This document shows, one piece after another, positions 19,675 to 30,048 of a DNA stretch of 64,000 bases (its first letter is position 1; the number at the start of each line of letters is the position of its first letter). The notes beneath the pieces were generated by a model. The model was given only the letters and a program-made list of their open reading frames with translations, searched no databases and was not told the origin of the DNA. The stretch comes from Betaproteobacteria bacterium (GTDB lineage: Bacteria > Pseudomonadota > Gammaproteobacteria > Burkholderiales > SG8-39). The translations under genes were made by a program, and so were the position numbers. The stretch is from NCBI GenBank assembly GCA_947476535.1, contig CANJRC010000007.1, positions 1 through 64,000 of the forward strand, written 5' to 3'.

Positions 19675-20540
19675 CCTTCTTCTTCGGCGCCCGGCTCGAA
19701 ATCGAACCAGGGCGCATAGGCCGCGCTCACTTCATCGGCTTGTGGGACCAGGACCCCGGACAGCGCGATGCGGGTGCCGATTCGCGCGTGCGACGCCAGC
19801 ATGGGAGCGAGCACCTTGAGCGGGTTGGAAAGAATATTGGCCACGATCAGGTCGGCGGTGAAGTCCAAAGGAGTGGCGGCATCCATGAACTCGCCGGGCA
19901 CGCGGTTGCGCTGCGCATTGTCGCGAGCAGCCGCCACGGCTGCCGGATCGATATCCACACCCACCGTACGCCCGGCGCCAAGGCGCGCGGCCACAATGGC
20001 CAATATACCGGAGCCGCAGCCGTAGTCGAGCACCGTCTGCCCGCTTTGTACATGCGCATCCAGCCAGCGCAGGCACAACTGGGTGGTGGGGTGACTGCCG
20101 GTGCCGAAGGCAATGCCCGGGTCCAGTTCGATGTTGATCGCCGCGGGGTCGGGCGGCTGGTGCCAGGTCGGGACGATCCACAGGCGCTGCGAAATCCTGA
20201 TGGGCGAGAATTGCGCCTGGGTGCGGCGAACCCAGTCGGCGTCATCGACCGTCTCGACGATGTGATCCGGGACTGCCGTCATGCCACAGGCTGCCGCGGC
20301 CCTTGCGAGCAAGTCGTGCACCGGAGCATCCGCATCCAGCAGCACGCGCAGTCGCATCAGCGGCCAAAAGGCGGCATCGAGCAACTCACCATCGAACTCG
20401 TCGTACATCGGGATTTCGGCAGGTGTGCCGGCCTGCGCATCCTCCGCACTCACCGACAGTGCGCCCGCCTCCATCAGCGCATCCGACAGGGCCATGGCGT
20501 CGCTTGCTTCCAGTTCGAGGACGAGGCTATTTAACGACAA
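19644..20540 (-). CDS. prmA: Ribosomal protein L11 methyltransferase
   Basis: LDPGIAFGTGSHPTTQLCLRWL, VLDYGCGSGILAIVAARLGA, NILSNPLKVLAPML; TTG start inferred. Confidence 0.93.
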   Translation of the reverse strand: MSLNSLVLELEASDAMALSDALMEAGALSVSAEDAQAGTPAEIPMYDEFDGELLDAAFWPLMRLRVLLDADAPVHDLLARAAAACGMTAVPDHIVETVDDADWVRRTQAQFSPIRISQRLWIVPTWHQPPDPAAINIELDPGIAFGTGSHPTTQLCLRWLDAHVQSGQTVLDYGCGSGILAIVAARLGAGRTVGVDIDPAAVAAARDNAQRNRVPGEFMDAATPLDFTADLIVANILSNPLKVLAPMLASHARIGTRIALSGVLVPQADEVSAAYAPWFDFEPGAEEEGWVCLSGTRR

Positions 20541-20673
20541 GGAAGCCTCGCATCGGCTTTCATGCAGTGGCCGATTCCAACGGGGCTTGCCCGAGGTCGG
20601 GGGGATTTACAAGGGTGGCGCCGCCCCCCTTGTTCCAAGAATCGACAAGGAAGCCCCGCATCGGATTTCATGC
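20535..20673. repeat. Pair of 31-bp direct repeats flanking a 77-bp spacer
   Basis: CGACAAGGAAGCCTCGCATCGGCTTTCATGC (20535-20565) and CGACAAGGAAGCCCCGCATCGGATTTCATGC (20643-20673), 29/31 identical; spacer has an imperfect ACAAGGG...CCCTTGT inverted repeat. Confidence 0.9.
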
Positions 20674-20674
20674 G

Positions 20675-22045
20675 TCAGCCTTCCGCGAGTTGCTTCTTTT
20701 GCTGCGCGAGCCGCTGCTCCACATAATGGATGCTCACCCCGCCTTTGATGACACGATTGTCCATGAGCAGTTCCTGATGCAGCGGGATGTTGGTCTGGAT
20801 GCCGCCAACCACCATCTCCGAGAGCGCAATGCGCATGCGCCGGATGGCCTGATCGCGATCGTCACCGTAGGCGATGATCTTGCCGATCATCGAATCGTAG
20901 TTGGGGGGCACCGAATAGCCCTGGTAGATGTGAGAGTCCACGCGGATCCCGGGCCCGCCCGGAGGATGGTAAGAGGTGATTTTCCCAGGCGAAGGCACGA
21001 AGGTAAACGGATGTTCCGCGTTAATCCGGCACTCGACGGAGTGACCGCGAAACTGCACGTCGCGCTGGCGGAATGGGAGCTTTTCGCCGGCAGCGATGCG
21101 AATCTGCTGCTGCACGATGTCGATGCCGGTGATCATTTCGGTGACTGGGTGCTCGACCTGCAGGCGCGTATTCATCTCGATGAAATAGAACTCGCCGTTC
21201 TCGAACAGGAATTCGAAGGTTCCTGCGCCGCGATAGCCGATTTTCTTGCAGGCCTCGACGCATCGCTCGCCGATGCGTGTCCGCAGGCGCGGCGTGATGT
21301 CCGGGGCCGGCGCCTCTTCCATGATTTTCTGGTGGCGGCGCTGCATGGAGCAGTCGCGCTCGCCCAGGTACACGACGTTCTTGTGTTCATCGGCCAGCAC
21401 CTGGACCTCGATGTGACGCGGGTTCTCCAGGTATTTCTCCATGTAGAGCATCGGGTTGCCGAAGGCCGCCTCCGCCTCGCTGCGGGTGAGCGCGACCGCG
21501 TGCTTGAGCGCCGCTTCGGTGTGCACCACGCGCATGCCCCGTCCGCCGCCGCCGCCGGAGGCTTTGACGATCACCGGGTAGCCGATCTTGCGGCCCAGCT
21601 TGATCAGTTCTTCTGGCTCCGGCGGCAAGGCGCCCTCGGAACCCGGTACGCAGGGAACGCCCGCCTTGATCATGGTTTGCTTGGCGCTGACCTTGTCGCC
21701 CATCAGTCGGATGGTATCGGGTCGCGGGCCGATGAAGACGAAGCCGCTTTTCTCCACGCGCTCGGCGAAATCGGCGTTCTCGGACAGGAAGCCGTAGCCC
21801 GGGTGAATGGCCTCGGCGTCGGTGACTTCGGCGGCACTGATGATGGCCGGGATATTGAGGTAACTGAGGCTGGAGGCCGCAGGGCCGATGCAAACCGATT
21901 CGTCGGCGAGCTTGACGTATTTCGCTTCGCTGTCGGCCTCGGAGTGGACCACCACGGTGCGAATTCCCAGGTCGCGGCAGGCGCGCTGAATGCGCAAGGC
22001 GATCTCGCCGCGGTTGGCAATGAGAATCTTCTGGAACATGGGCAT
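20675..22045 (-). CDS. accC: Acetyl-CoA carboxylase, biotin carboxylase subunit
   Basis: [53 protein letters not shown]. Confidence 0.96.
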   Translation of the reverse strand: MPMFQKILIANRGEIALRIQRACRDLGIRTVVVHSEADSEAKYVKLADESVCIGPAASSLSYLNIPAIISAAEVTDAEAIHPGYGFLSENADFAERVEKSGFVFIGPRPDTIRLMGDKVSAKQTMIKAGVPCVPGSEGALPPEPEELIKLGRKIGYPVIVKASGGGGGRGMRVVHTEAALKHAVALTRSEAEAAFGNPMLYMEKYLENPRHIEVQVLADEHKNVVYLGERDCSMQRRHQKIMEEAPAPDITPRLRTRIGERCVEACKKIGYRGAGTFEFLFENGEFYFIEMNTRLQVEHPVTEMITGIDIVQQQIRIAAGEKLPFRQRDVQFRGHSVECRINAEHPFTFVPSPGKITSYHPPGGPGIRVDSHIYQGYSVPPNYDSMIGKIIAYGDDRDQAIRRMRIALSEMVVGGIQTNIPLHQELLMDNRVIKGGVSIHYVEQRLAQQKKQLAEG

Positions 22046-22197
22046 TGGGGGCCGGTTATGTGAATGTTCTGTTTAGACGTAGGGCGGTGGGATTGTCGGC
22101 GCGGCTGGATTGCCCGGCGCGTGCGGTCGCCTAGACAGCCGAATGGACAACCGCTGAATTGACAACTGAACAGGCACGCCAGTCTGCCGCCGACCCG

Positions 22198-22647
22198 CTA
22201 GCCAATGATCAGCAGCGGTTCGCCGTACTCGACCGGTTGGCCGTTCTCGACCAGGACCGCCTTGACCACGCCGTCGTGGTCGGCCTCAATCTCGTTCATC
22301 AGCTTCATGGCCTCGATGATGCAAACGGCCTGGCCTTTCTTCACCGTGTCACCGACCTCGACGAAAGGCTTGGAGTCGGGCGATGCGGCGCGATAGAAGG
22401 TGCCGACCATGGGGGATTTGAGTTCCTGCCCGTCGGGTTGCGCCGGCGCGGCGGGCGCGGCGGCCACTGGAGCGGGCGCTGCCACTGGCGCGGCTGGGGG
22501 CGCTGCCGCGAGCATCACCGCGGTATCACTGGCAATGCGACCGCTCTTGACGATGCGTACTTTCTCTTCGCCCTCAGTCACTTCGAGTTCGGCAATGCCG
22601 GACTCCTCCACTAGGTCGATCAGTTTCTTGAGTTTTCTCAGGTCCAT
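22198..22647 (-). CDS. accB: Acetyl-CoA carboxylase, biotin carboxyl carrier protein
   Basis: [32 protein letters not shown]; biotinylation motif [14 protein letters not shown]. Confidence 0.96.
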   Translation of the reverse strand: MDLRKLKKLIDLVEESGIAELEVTEGEEKVRIVKSGRIASDTAVMLAAAPPAAPVAAPAPVAAAPAAPAQPDGQELKSPMVGTFYRAASPDSKPFVEVGDTVKKGQAVCIIEAMKLMNEIEADHDGVVKAVLVENGQPVEYGEPLLIIG

Positions 22648-22707
22648 GCTGAACAGCTCCTTACCGTGGTGCGGGCGGTCGCATCAACCGTCCCCGCAAG
22701 CCGGAGG

Positions 22708-23196
22708 TCAATTGTCGGGTTGCAATACCGACTGCAGCGCGAGGTCGTAACCCCGGCTGCCGAGTCCGCAAATGGTTCCGACCGCCAGATCGGAAAAATA
22801 GGAATGATGGCGAAACGGCTCGCGCCGATGAATGTTTGACAAGTGCACTTCGATAAACGGGATTCCCACGCCGGCCAAGGCATCTCGGAGCGATACGCTG
22901 GTGTGTGTTAGACCAGCAGGATTGATGATGATGTGCGCAATACGCTGCGTTTTCGCTGAATGTACGCGCTCAATCAGTGCGCCTTCGTGATTGCTCTGGA
23001 AGGACTCAACCACCGCGCCAAAGCCCTTGCCTAAACGCACCAGACGCTGGTTGATCTCGTCCAGTGTTTCCGAGCCGTAAATCTCCGGCTCGCGTGTTCC
23101 GAGCAAGTTCAGATTGGGGCCGTGCAAGACCAACACGGTGCGCGAGCTGATTTTACGTGCCGTCGAGCTGCGGTTAAGGCGTTTTGTCGAGGTCAT
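22708..23196 (-). CDS. aroQ: Type II 3-dehydroquinate dehydratase
   Basis: [58 protein letters not shown]. Confidence 0.95.
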   Translation of the reverse strand: MTSTKRLNRSSTARKISSRTVLVLHGPNLNLLGTREPEIYGSETLDEINQRLVRLGKGFGAVVESFQSNHEGALIERVHSAKTQRIAHIIINPAGLTHTSVSLRDALAGVGIPFIEVHLSNIHRREPFRHHSYFSDLAVGTICGLGSRGYDLALQSVLQPDN

Positions 23197-23268
23197 AGGG
23201 CGCAAGTTTGCCGCAATTCAAGGCTACTTGTCCAATTTTAGCGACAGTAATAGGTAAAAGATGTCACT

Positions 23269-23820
23269 TCAATCCGCCCAAACCTTGTTGGCCAGGTGAG
23301 GGTGCAGGTACTGTTCCAAGGATGTGTCGTTGAGTGCTCCCAAATGCGATGCCAGCAGCTCACCTTGCGGCGAAATCAGTACGGTGAATGGCAAAGCTCC
23401 GGCGCGATTGCCCAATTGACGCGTCAGGTCAATCGATTCCAAACCGCCCATAAGGACAGGATAGTTAATTTCATATTTTGCCGAAAATTCTGAAACTTTA
23501 TCTACCGAATCGATGGCAATGCCGACTGTTTGAAGATTTTTTCCAACGAAAATCTTTTGGGCACGAATCAATACCGGGATTTCCTCGCGGCAGGGCTCGC
23601 ACCACGTCGCCCAGAAATTGACCAGAAGCAACCGGCTGCTCCATTGCGACAGGGCTTGCGACTTCCCGGTCACATCCAAGAGGCTCAAGCGCATCAAGGC
23701 CGTAGCCGAGGGGTGCCCGTCCGGCACGCCTGCGCGCCAGACGCGCTGCAGCGCATAGCCTCCTGCGCCGGCTGCCATTGCAGCCAGCCCAAGGATCGCC
23801 GCACGGCGTACGCGATTCAC
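23269..23820 (-). CDS. TlpA-like thioredoxin-fold protein
   Basis: N-terminal TM/signal, LLLVNFWATWCEPCREEIPVL (WCxxC), LPFTVLISPQGE. Confidence 0.88.
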   Translation of the reverse strand: MNRVRRAAILGLAAMAAGAGGYALQRVWRAGVPDGHPSATALMRLSLLDVTGKSQALSQWSSRLLLVNFWATWCEPCREEIPVLIRAQKIFVGKNLQTVGIAIDSVDKVSEFSAKYEINYPVLMGGLESIDLTRQLGNRAGALPFTVLISPQGELLASHLGALNDTSLEQYLHPHLANKVWAD

Positions 23821-24458
23821 TTTGCCGCCCAGTCCTCGGCAAGGAGCTCGCGCACGGCATCGATGTCGGCGCGTTCGATCAATCGATCGCCGGACGCGCT
23901 ACGCATGGTGACGCGCTCGTCCTTGGATGGGTACACGGCCAGGTTGAGGGCAACGCCCTCCCAGTCGAGGCGAAGCACCGGAATGTCGCGCGCCTGATCG
24001 CCAACGCGATGGCGTTCATCGGCCACCTCGTAGGTGAGTTTTCGATTCAGGAGAAACAGTTCCACCGACTTGGCGTCGTCCGTGAAGAGCTGTAAGTCGA
24101 TCCCGCTATAGCGACCGGCTGTGCCGTTGAGTATCGAGCCATTCAGGTAGGGACGGAAGTCTGCAAAGGCCTGCATCGCTTCGAGTGCAAGTTCGCGCAG
24201 CAAGCCGATGCGCTCGCGCTGTTCCTCGCCCTGGTACAACGACTGATAGCTGCGCAGCGCGTCTTCGATTTCAGAATTGTCCGGCAAGGCGTGCGTGGAG
24301 GCGGCACCGAGTTGTCGCGCCGCCTTGCGCTTGGCCAGCGCGTAGTCAACGATGCCATCTTCGGCCATGAGTCGCGCGGCGGCCGCCGTAATTCGGGCGC
24401 GCATCAACTGGAGTTTTTGTCGGTTCTCTTTGGGCATGGCGCTTGGGGTCGGTTGCAT
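23817..24458 (-). CDS. Conserved hypothetical protein with a degenerate nucleotidyltransferase-like motif
   Basis: LNGTAGRYSGIDLQLFTDDA resembles the minimal NTase GS...DhDL signature with the first Asp missing; divergent from mpl. Confidence 0.7.
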   Translation of the reverse strand: MQPTPSAMPKENRQKLQLMRARITAAAARLMAEDGIVDYALAKRKAARQLGAASTHALPDNSEIEDALRSYQSLYQGEEQRERIGLLRELALEAMQAFADFRPYLNGSILNGTAGRYSGIDLQLFTDDAKSVELFLLNRKLTYEVADERHRVGDQARDIPVLRLDWEGVALNLAVYPSKDERVTMRSASGDRLIERADIDAVRELLAEDWAAK

Positions 24459-24760
24459 CTAGCTCGGCGGCTGCTCGACAGACGAGCTGTAGCGGCACAG
24501 GGGGCGTCCCATGTCGGGCCAGGGAAGTAGGCTAAAATTCTAACAGGCTGTCACCTGCAACTTTCGGTTGCGGGCTCCCGTTAGTCATTCTTTCGGAGGA
24601 ACTGCAGATGAAGGTATGCCTTGGCACACCTTGTCGGAGAACCAGCAGACACGGGTGCACCTGAACAGTACCGCGGGAATTCAAGAAGACAGAAATTATG
24701 TAAGTTAGACGAAAATGTAACTATTTTCGATACAGATATAGACAGAATGAAGATTTTTCC

Positions 24761-26131
24761 GTGCACATACACATCCTAGGCATCTGTGGGACCTTCATGG
24801 GGGGGCTGGCGTTGCTCGCTCGTGCAGCAGGTCACCGGGTAACGGGGTGTGACGCCAACGTCTATCCACCGATGAGTACCCAGCTGGAACAGGAAGGCAT
24901 CGGCCTGGTGGAGGGGTTCGAGGAGGCACAGCTAGCAATGGTGCCGGACCTGTGGGTCATCGGGAACGTGGTGAAACGTGGCACCCCATTGATGGAAGCA
25001 ATCCTCGATCGCGGCCTGCCTTATGTCTCCGGTCCGCAGTGGCTGGCGAACAATATTCTTCAAAGTAAGTGGGTGCTGGCTGTTGCAGGAACCCATGGCA
25101 AAACAAGCACGTCATCCATGCTTGCGTGGATTCTGGAGGCTGCGGGCCAATCGCCAGGATTCCTGATTGGGGGGGTGCCGGAGAATTTCGGGGTCTCTGC
25201 ACGATTGACGGGCAGCCCTTATTTTGTGATTGAGGCTGACGAGTACGACACGGCATTTTTTGACAAACGATCGAAATTTGTGCACTACGGCGCTCGTACC
25301 GCCGTTCTGAACAATCTCGAGTACGATCACGCAGACATTTTCCCTGATCTGGCTGCTATCGAGACACAATTTCATCATTTTGTTCGCATCGTGCCTCGAT
25401 CAGGCCTTATCGTGTCAAATGGCCAGGAGGCGTCCCTGGAGTGTGTTCTGGAGCGGGGATGCTGGACACCCATAGAGCGGTTTGGCGCGAATTCGGGTTG
25501 GCGGGCGAAGGTAAGGAGTCCAACCGAGTTCGAAGTCCATCTTGAAGGACGAACCCTCGGCCGCGTCTGCTGGGACCTGCTTGGCGAGCACAATCGGATG
25601 AACGCGCTGGCCGCGATCGCGGCGGCGCGACATGCCGGAGTGACGCCGGAGACGGCGATCACGGCGTTGTCGGGGTTTCGTAACGTCAAGCGGCGCATGG
25701 AGGTGAGTGGCGTCGTCGGCGGTGTAACGGTGTACGACGATTTTGCCCATCACCCGACGGCGATCGCAACGACGATTGCAGGATTGCGCAGCAAGGTGGG
25801 TACCGACCGTCTGGTCGCCGTGCTCGAACCTCGCTCCAACACCATGAAGCGCGGCGTCATGAAGGATCTCCTTGCCGCGAGCTTGACAGCCGCAGATCGC
25901 ATCCATTGCTACATCGGCGGGCTGGAATGGGATGCCTCGGAGGCGCTGGCACCACTGGGGAGCAAGGCGACCTGCCACGCCGATCTCGAGATATTGATTG
26001 CCGCCCTGGCTTCAGAGTCCCGCGCAGGCGACCATATCCTGGCCATGTCCAACGGCAGCTTCGGCGGTCTGCACGCCAAACTCCTGGCGGCGCTCAACGC
26101 GCGAGCGCAGACACCGGGCACGCAGCGCTGA
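24761..26131 (+). CDS. mpl: UDP-N-acetylmuramate:L-alanyl-gamma-D-glutamyl-meso-diaminopimelate ligase
   Basis: MHIHILGICGTFMGGLALLARAAGHRVTGCD, AGTHGKTSTSSMLAWIL, YDDFAHHPTAIATTIAGLR; GTG start. Confidence 0.94.
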   Translation: MHIHILGICGTFMGGLALLARAAGHRVTGCDANVYPPMSTQLEQEGIGLVEGFEEAQLAMVPDLWVIGNVVKRGTPLMEAILDRGLPYVSGPQWLANNILQSKWVLAVAGTHGKTSTSSMLAWILEAAGQSPGFLIGGVPENFGVSARLTGSPYFVIEADEYDTAFFDKRSKFVHYGARTAVLNNLEYDHADIFPDLAAIETQFHHFVRIVPRSGLIVSNGQEASLECVLERGCWTPIERFGANSGWRAKVRSPTEFEVHLEGRTLGRVCWDLLGEHNRMNALAAIAAARHAGVTPETAITALSGFRNVKRRMEVSGVVGGVTVYDDFAHHPTAIATTIAGLRSKVGTDRLVAVLEPRSNTMKRGVMKDLLAASLTAADRIHCYIGGLEWDASEALAPLGSKATCHADLEILIAALASESRAGDHILAMSNGSFGGLHAKLLAALNARAQTPGTQR

Positions 26132-26161
26132 TCGCGCTGCCGGCCGAGGCGGATCCGCCGA

Positions 26162-26737
26162 ATGAGCACGCGCATCATCTATCTGCACGGATTCAATTCC
26201 TCGCCCCAATCGACCAAGGCGCGACATCTTGGCGACGTGTTGGCCGCGCGCGGGGAGCGCGATCGTTACGCCTGCCCGGAACTGCCCCCCGCGCCGTGCG
26301 ACGCCATCGCGCTGATCGAAGCTGAATTGGCCGGGACGGGCGGGCAGGCCACGCTGGTGGGCAGTTCACTGGGCGGTTTTTACGCCACCTGGCTCGCCGA
26401 GAAACACGGCTGTCGTGCCGTGCTGATCAACCCGGCGGTACTGCCGCATGTGGGCCTGCGTGCCTACCTGGGTCCGCAGCAGAACCTGTACACGGGGGAG
26501 GCCTATCAGTTGACCGCAGACCACCTGCGACAATGGCAAGGCCTCTACTGCGAAACCGTCACCCCCTCGCGCTATCTGCTTTTGCTTGAAACCGGCGACG
26601 AAGTACTCGACTACCGCGTCGCTAGGCAACACTATGCCGGCGCGCAACAGGTGGTGGTCGAAGGTGGTGACCACCAATTCCGCAGTTTTTCGCAGCATGT
26701 GGAGCTGATCCTTCGCTTTGCAGGAATCGAGAGTTAG
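26162..26737 (+). CDS. YqiA/YcfP family alpha/beta-hydrolase esterase
   Basis: MSTRIIYLHGFNSSPQSTKA, LVGSSLGGFYATWLAEKHGCRAVLINPAV. Confidence 0.9.
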   Translation: MSTRIIYLHGFNSSPQSTKARHLGDVLAARGERDRYACPELPPAPCDAIALIEAELAGTGGQATLVGSSLGGFYATWLAEKHGCRAVLINPAVLPHVGLRAYLGPQQNLYTGEAYQLTADHLRQWQGLYCETVTPSRYLLLLETGDEVLDYRVARQHYAGAQQVVVEGGDHQFRSFSQHVELILRFAGIES

Positions 26738-26968
26738 AGGGGCAGTGCGGCTTGCTGCGCAGGCTCGGCCGCACTGCTGGAGCGGCTCGTCGCGAGGGTG
26801 CAACAGGCTACAACAGCGCGCGCAACGGGGAATGTGCGATGGCTACGGGATATAATTGCGCCGCGCTGGAATGGCCCCGCTAATTGCCCTTCCCTTTTCC
26901 AATTCAGCACCCTGGAATCGTGCATGCCTGGGGCGGCACCCGAAACCGGTTTTTTTTCTCGCGAGCCC

Positions 26969-28825
26969 ATGCACGTACTCTACGAAGAAGACGGCGGATT
27001 CAAGGTCGGTACGGTGCTCGCTGCAACCGACAGCGCCCTGCAGATCGAGGCGCCGCATGGCAAGCGCAGCAAGGTGAAAACCAACGCGGTGCTGCTGCGC
27101 TTCGAAAATCCCGGGGCCGCCGAGTTGTTGCGCGATGCCGAGTCGCGCGCCGCCGAAATCGACACTGGGTTCCTGTGGGAATGTTCCGGCGCGGTGTTTG
27201 CGGATGAATTCGTGTTTACCGACATGGCACGCGAATATTGCGGCCACGAACCGGTGGCTACGGAGGCTGCCGGCATCCTGCTGAAACTGCATTCCGCCCC
27301 CATGTACTTCTACCGCAAGGGCAAGGGACGCTACCGCGCGGCGCCCGCCGAAACCCTGCAAGCGGCACTCGCCGGCCTGGAAAAAAAGCGCAAGGTGCAG
27401 GAGCAGATCGGAACCTGGACAGCCGACCTGCTGGCCAGCCGCTTGCCCGAGGCCTTTCAGCTCCTGTTGCCCGAACTCCTGTACAAGCCCGATCGCAACA
27501 AACCCGAGACCAAGGCGCTGGAACAGGCCTGTATCGATTCCGGGATGACCCCGGCGCGGTTGCTCGAGCGTTGCGGGGCCCTGCCTTCCACGCACGACTT
27601 CCACCTCGGTCGTTTTATGTTCGAGCATTTCCCCAAGGGGACGGGATTTCCCGCGGAGCTCGATGCGAACCTGCCGGCGAATCTGCCGTTGGCTGCGGTC
27701 AGCGCTTTCAGCCTAGATGATGCGAGCACCACGGAAATCGACGATGCCTTCTCGGTGACGCCGCTCGGGGAGGGGCGCGTGCGTGTCGGCATCCACATCG
27801 CGGCCCCGGGCCTGGGCTTTGAGCCGGGCTCGTCGCTCGACAACATTGCGCGGACACGATTGTCGACGGTGTATTTCCCGGGACAGAAGCTCACCATGCT
27901 GCCTCCCGCTGCGATACAGGTGTTTTCGCTGGCCGAGGGCGGCGCACGCCCGGCGCTATCGCTCTACCTCGATGTCGCCGAGGAAGGATTCGAAATTCTC
28001 AACCGGCACACCGTGATCGAGAACGTTCCGATCGCGGCCAACCTTCGCCACCAGGGCACCGAGCGCCTGGACGAGGCGTTTCCCGAGGGCCGGGTCCCCG
28101 ACGATGTTCCCTATGCGACTGAGTTGCATTTCCTGTGGCGCTTCGCCCTGGCGCTGGAGGCCGGGCGTGGCAAGCAATCAAACCAGCCCGAGCGCGCGGA
28201 ATACCTCTTCAATATCGACGGGGAGCATGTCGACATCGTGGTGCGCCGTCGTGGCCAGCCCATCGACAAGCTGGTGGCCGAATTGATGATCCTGGTCAAC
28301 AGCACCTGGGGAAAGCTCCTCGACGACAATGGCGTGCCCGGCGTGTACCGGGTACAGGGCAATGGCAAGGTGCGCATGACCACCGGTGCAGGCGCGCACC
28401 AGGGCCTTGGCGTGAGTCACTACGCGTGGTCGAGTTCGCCGCTGCGCCGTTATGTTGACCTCGTGAACCAGTGGCAGCTGCTGGCCCTGATCGAAGGCAG
28501 GACCGCTCCCTTTGGTGAGAACTCCTCGGAACTGCTGTCGGCGGTTTCCGATTTCGAGGTAACTTACTCGGCCTACGACGAATTCCAGCGTCGCATGGAG
28601 AACTACTGGTGCCTGCGCTGGTTCCAGCAGGAGGGTGCGGACGTTGCGAGCGGCCAAGTGCTGCGGGACAATCTGGTGCGCCTGTCCGATGTCCCGATGG
28701 TGATTCGGGTGCCATCGTTGCCGGAAACGCCTCCGGGCACGCGCGTGGAGCTCAGCATTACCGGGATCGATCTGCTGGATGCCGAATTGAAATGCCAGTT
28801 TCGCGGTGTGGTTGCAACGACATGA
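26969..28825 (+). CDS. RNB-domain ribonuclease (RNase II/R family)
   Basis: AVSAFSLDDASTTEIDDAFSV (RNB Asp cluster), HYAWSSSPLRRYVDLVNQWQL; start MHVLYEEDGGFKVG. Confidence 0.9.
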   Translation: MHVLYEEDGGFKVGTVLAATDSALQIEAPHGKRSKVKTNAVLLRFENPGAAELLRDAESRAAEIDTGFLWECSGAVFADEFVFTDMAREYCGHEPVATEAAGILLKLHSAPMYFYRKGKGRYRAAPAETLQAALAGLEKKRKVQEQIGTWTADLLASRLPEAFQLLLPELLYKPDRNKPETKALEQACIDSGMTPARLLERCGALPSTHDFHLGRFMFEHFPKGTGFPAELDANLPANLPLAAVSAFSLDDASTTEIDDAFSVTPLGEGRVRVGIHIAAPGLGFEPGSSLDNIARTRLSTVYFPGQKLTMLPPAAIQVFSLAEGGARPALSLYLDVAEEGFEILNRHTVIENVPIAANLRHQGTERLDEAFPEGRVPDDVPYATELHFLWRFALALEAGRGKQSNQPERAEYLFNIDGEHVDIVVRRRGQPIDKLVAELMILVNSTWGKLLDDNGVPGVYRVQGNGKVRMTTGAGAHQGLGVSHYAWSSSPLRRYVDLVNQWQLLALIEGRTAPFGENSSELLSAVSDFEVTYSAYDEFQRRMENYWCLRWFQQEGADVASGQVLRDNLVRLSDVPMVIRVPSLPETPPGTRVELSITGIDLLDAELKCQFRGVVATT

Positions 28826-28934
28826 AGAATGAGGATGGCCGGATCCGTCATGCACAGGGAAAACCTGCACGCTGCAATCGATCCTGCGCTAGCCGTGCGA
28901 TGCGCACTGGCAGATTCGAGCGGGGTGCGCTGAT

Positions 28935-29975
28935 TTGAGCCTGCGAGGCTACTCACGACGGGACAGCGCCGCGGAGCGACGGCTGCGGCAATGGCTGGGC
29001 CGTATTCAGGCAGCAAGCGGCCGTCTGAACAACATCCCCGGCATAGCGCGGCTGCGCGGCGCGCTCGCCCCCTTGCGCTGGCCCGACCGCTGGCAAGGCT
29101 GGAACCGTGGGCCCCTGGCGACACTGGAGCCATCCCAACGCGTACTGGCAGTCGCCATCACGATGTCCGTGGTGTTGCATGCGGTGCTACTGGCGATTCA
29201 TTTCAAGTTTCCCGATGCCATGCGCCACATGAGCAACCAGACGCTCGAGGTCGTGCTGGTGAATTCCAAGTCGCGCACACGCCCCGTCAAGCCCGACGTG
29301 CTGGCTCAGGCCAACCTGGACGGTGGCGGTAATACCGACGATAACCGGCGCGCCAAGACCCCGTTGCCCGTGCTGCCCAACACCGCTCCCGGTGCCGACG
29401 TGACCCAGGCGCAGCGACGCATCCAGGAACTTGAAGCGCAGCAGCGCCAGGTACTCACGCAGACCCAGCCCAAGCCTGCCGCCAGTGCCGAACCGGTCCG
29501 GGCGCCGGTCGCGCCCGAGCCCAAGCCGCTGTTGAGCGGTGCCGACCTGGCCGCCCGGACGCTGGCCATTGCTCGGCTGGAGGCGCAGGTGTCGCGCAAC
29601 ATCGACGAATACAACAAGCGGCCACGCAAGAGTTTCGTCGGCGCACGTGCCAGCGAATACCGCTTTGCGCAGTACGTCGATGATTGGCGCCAGAAGGTGG
29701 AGCGCATCGGGAACATCAATTACCCGGAGGGCGCCCGCGGCAAGATGTACGGCAGCCTGGTGCTGGAGGTGAGCCTGAAGCCCGACGGTGAAATTGAATC
29801 GCTTGCGGTCATGCGCAGCTCGGGGTTCCAAGTGCTCGACCGCGCTGCCGAGCGCATTGTGCGCATGGCGGCGCCCTATTCGCCTTTCCCGCCCGATGTT
29901 CGCAAGGACACCGACATCCTGGTCATTACCCGCACCTGGCACTTTGCGCCGGGCGACCGCTTGTTCGGCGAATAA
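28935..29975 (+). CDS. TonB-family energy transducer with long N-terminal cytoplasmic region
   Basis: TM helix VLAVAITMSVVLHAVLLAIHF, C-terminal YPEGARGKMYGSLVLEVSLKPDGEIESLAVMRSSGFQVLDRAAERIVRMAAPYSPFP. Confidence 0.85.
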   Translation: MSLRGYSRRDSAAERRLRQWLGRIQAASGRLNNIPGIARLRGALAPLRWPDRWQGWNRGPLATLEPSQRVLAVAITMSVVLHAVLLAIHFKFPDAMRHMSNQTLEVVLVNSKSRTRPVKPDVLAQANLDGGGNTDDNRRAKTPLPVLPNTAPGADVTQAQRRIQELEAQQRQVLTQTQPKPAASAEPVRAPVAPEPKPLLSGADLAARTLAIARLEAQVSRNIDEYNKRPRKSFVGARASEYRFAQYVDDWRQKVERIGNINYPEGARGKMYGSLVLEVSLKPDGEIESLAVMRSSGFQVLDRAAERIVRMAAPYSPFPPDVRKDTDILVITRTWHFAPGDRLFGE

Positions 29976-30048
29976 GGGTGCCTAACATGATTGAGGGGAT
30001 ACTCCCTTCGAACATCCCTACTTCAGGGCGCCAAACGGAAATTCCGTT

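Noticed and set aside
20303-22063. 586-aa plus-strand ORF opposite prmA/accC
   Set aside because: Antisense shadow of accC; composition and absence of recognisable motifs indicate an artefact
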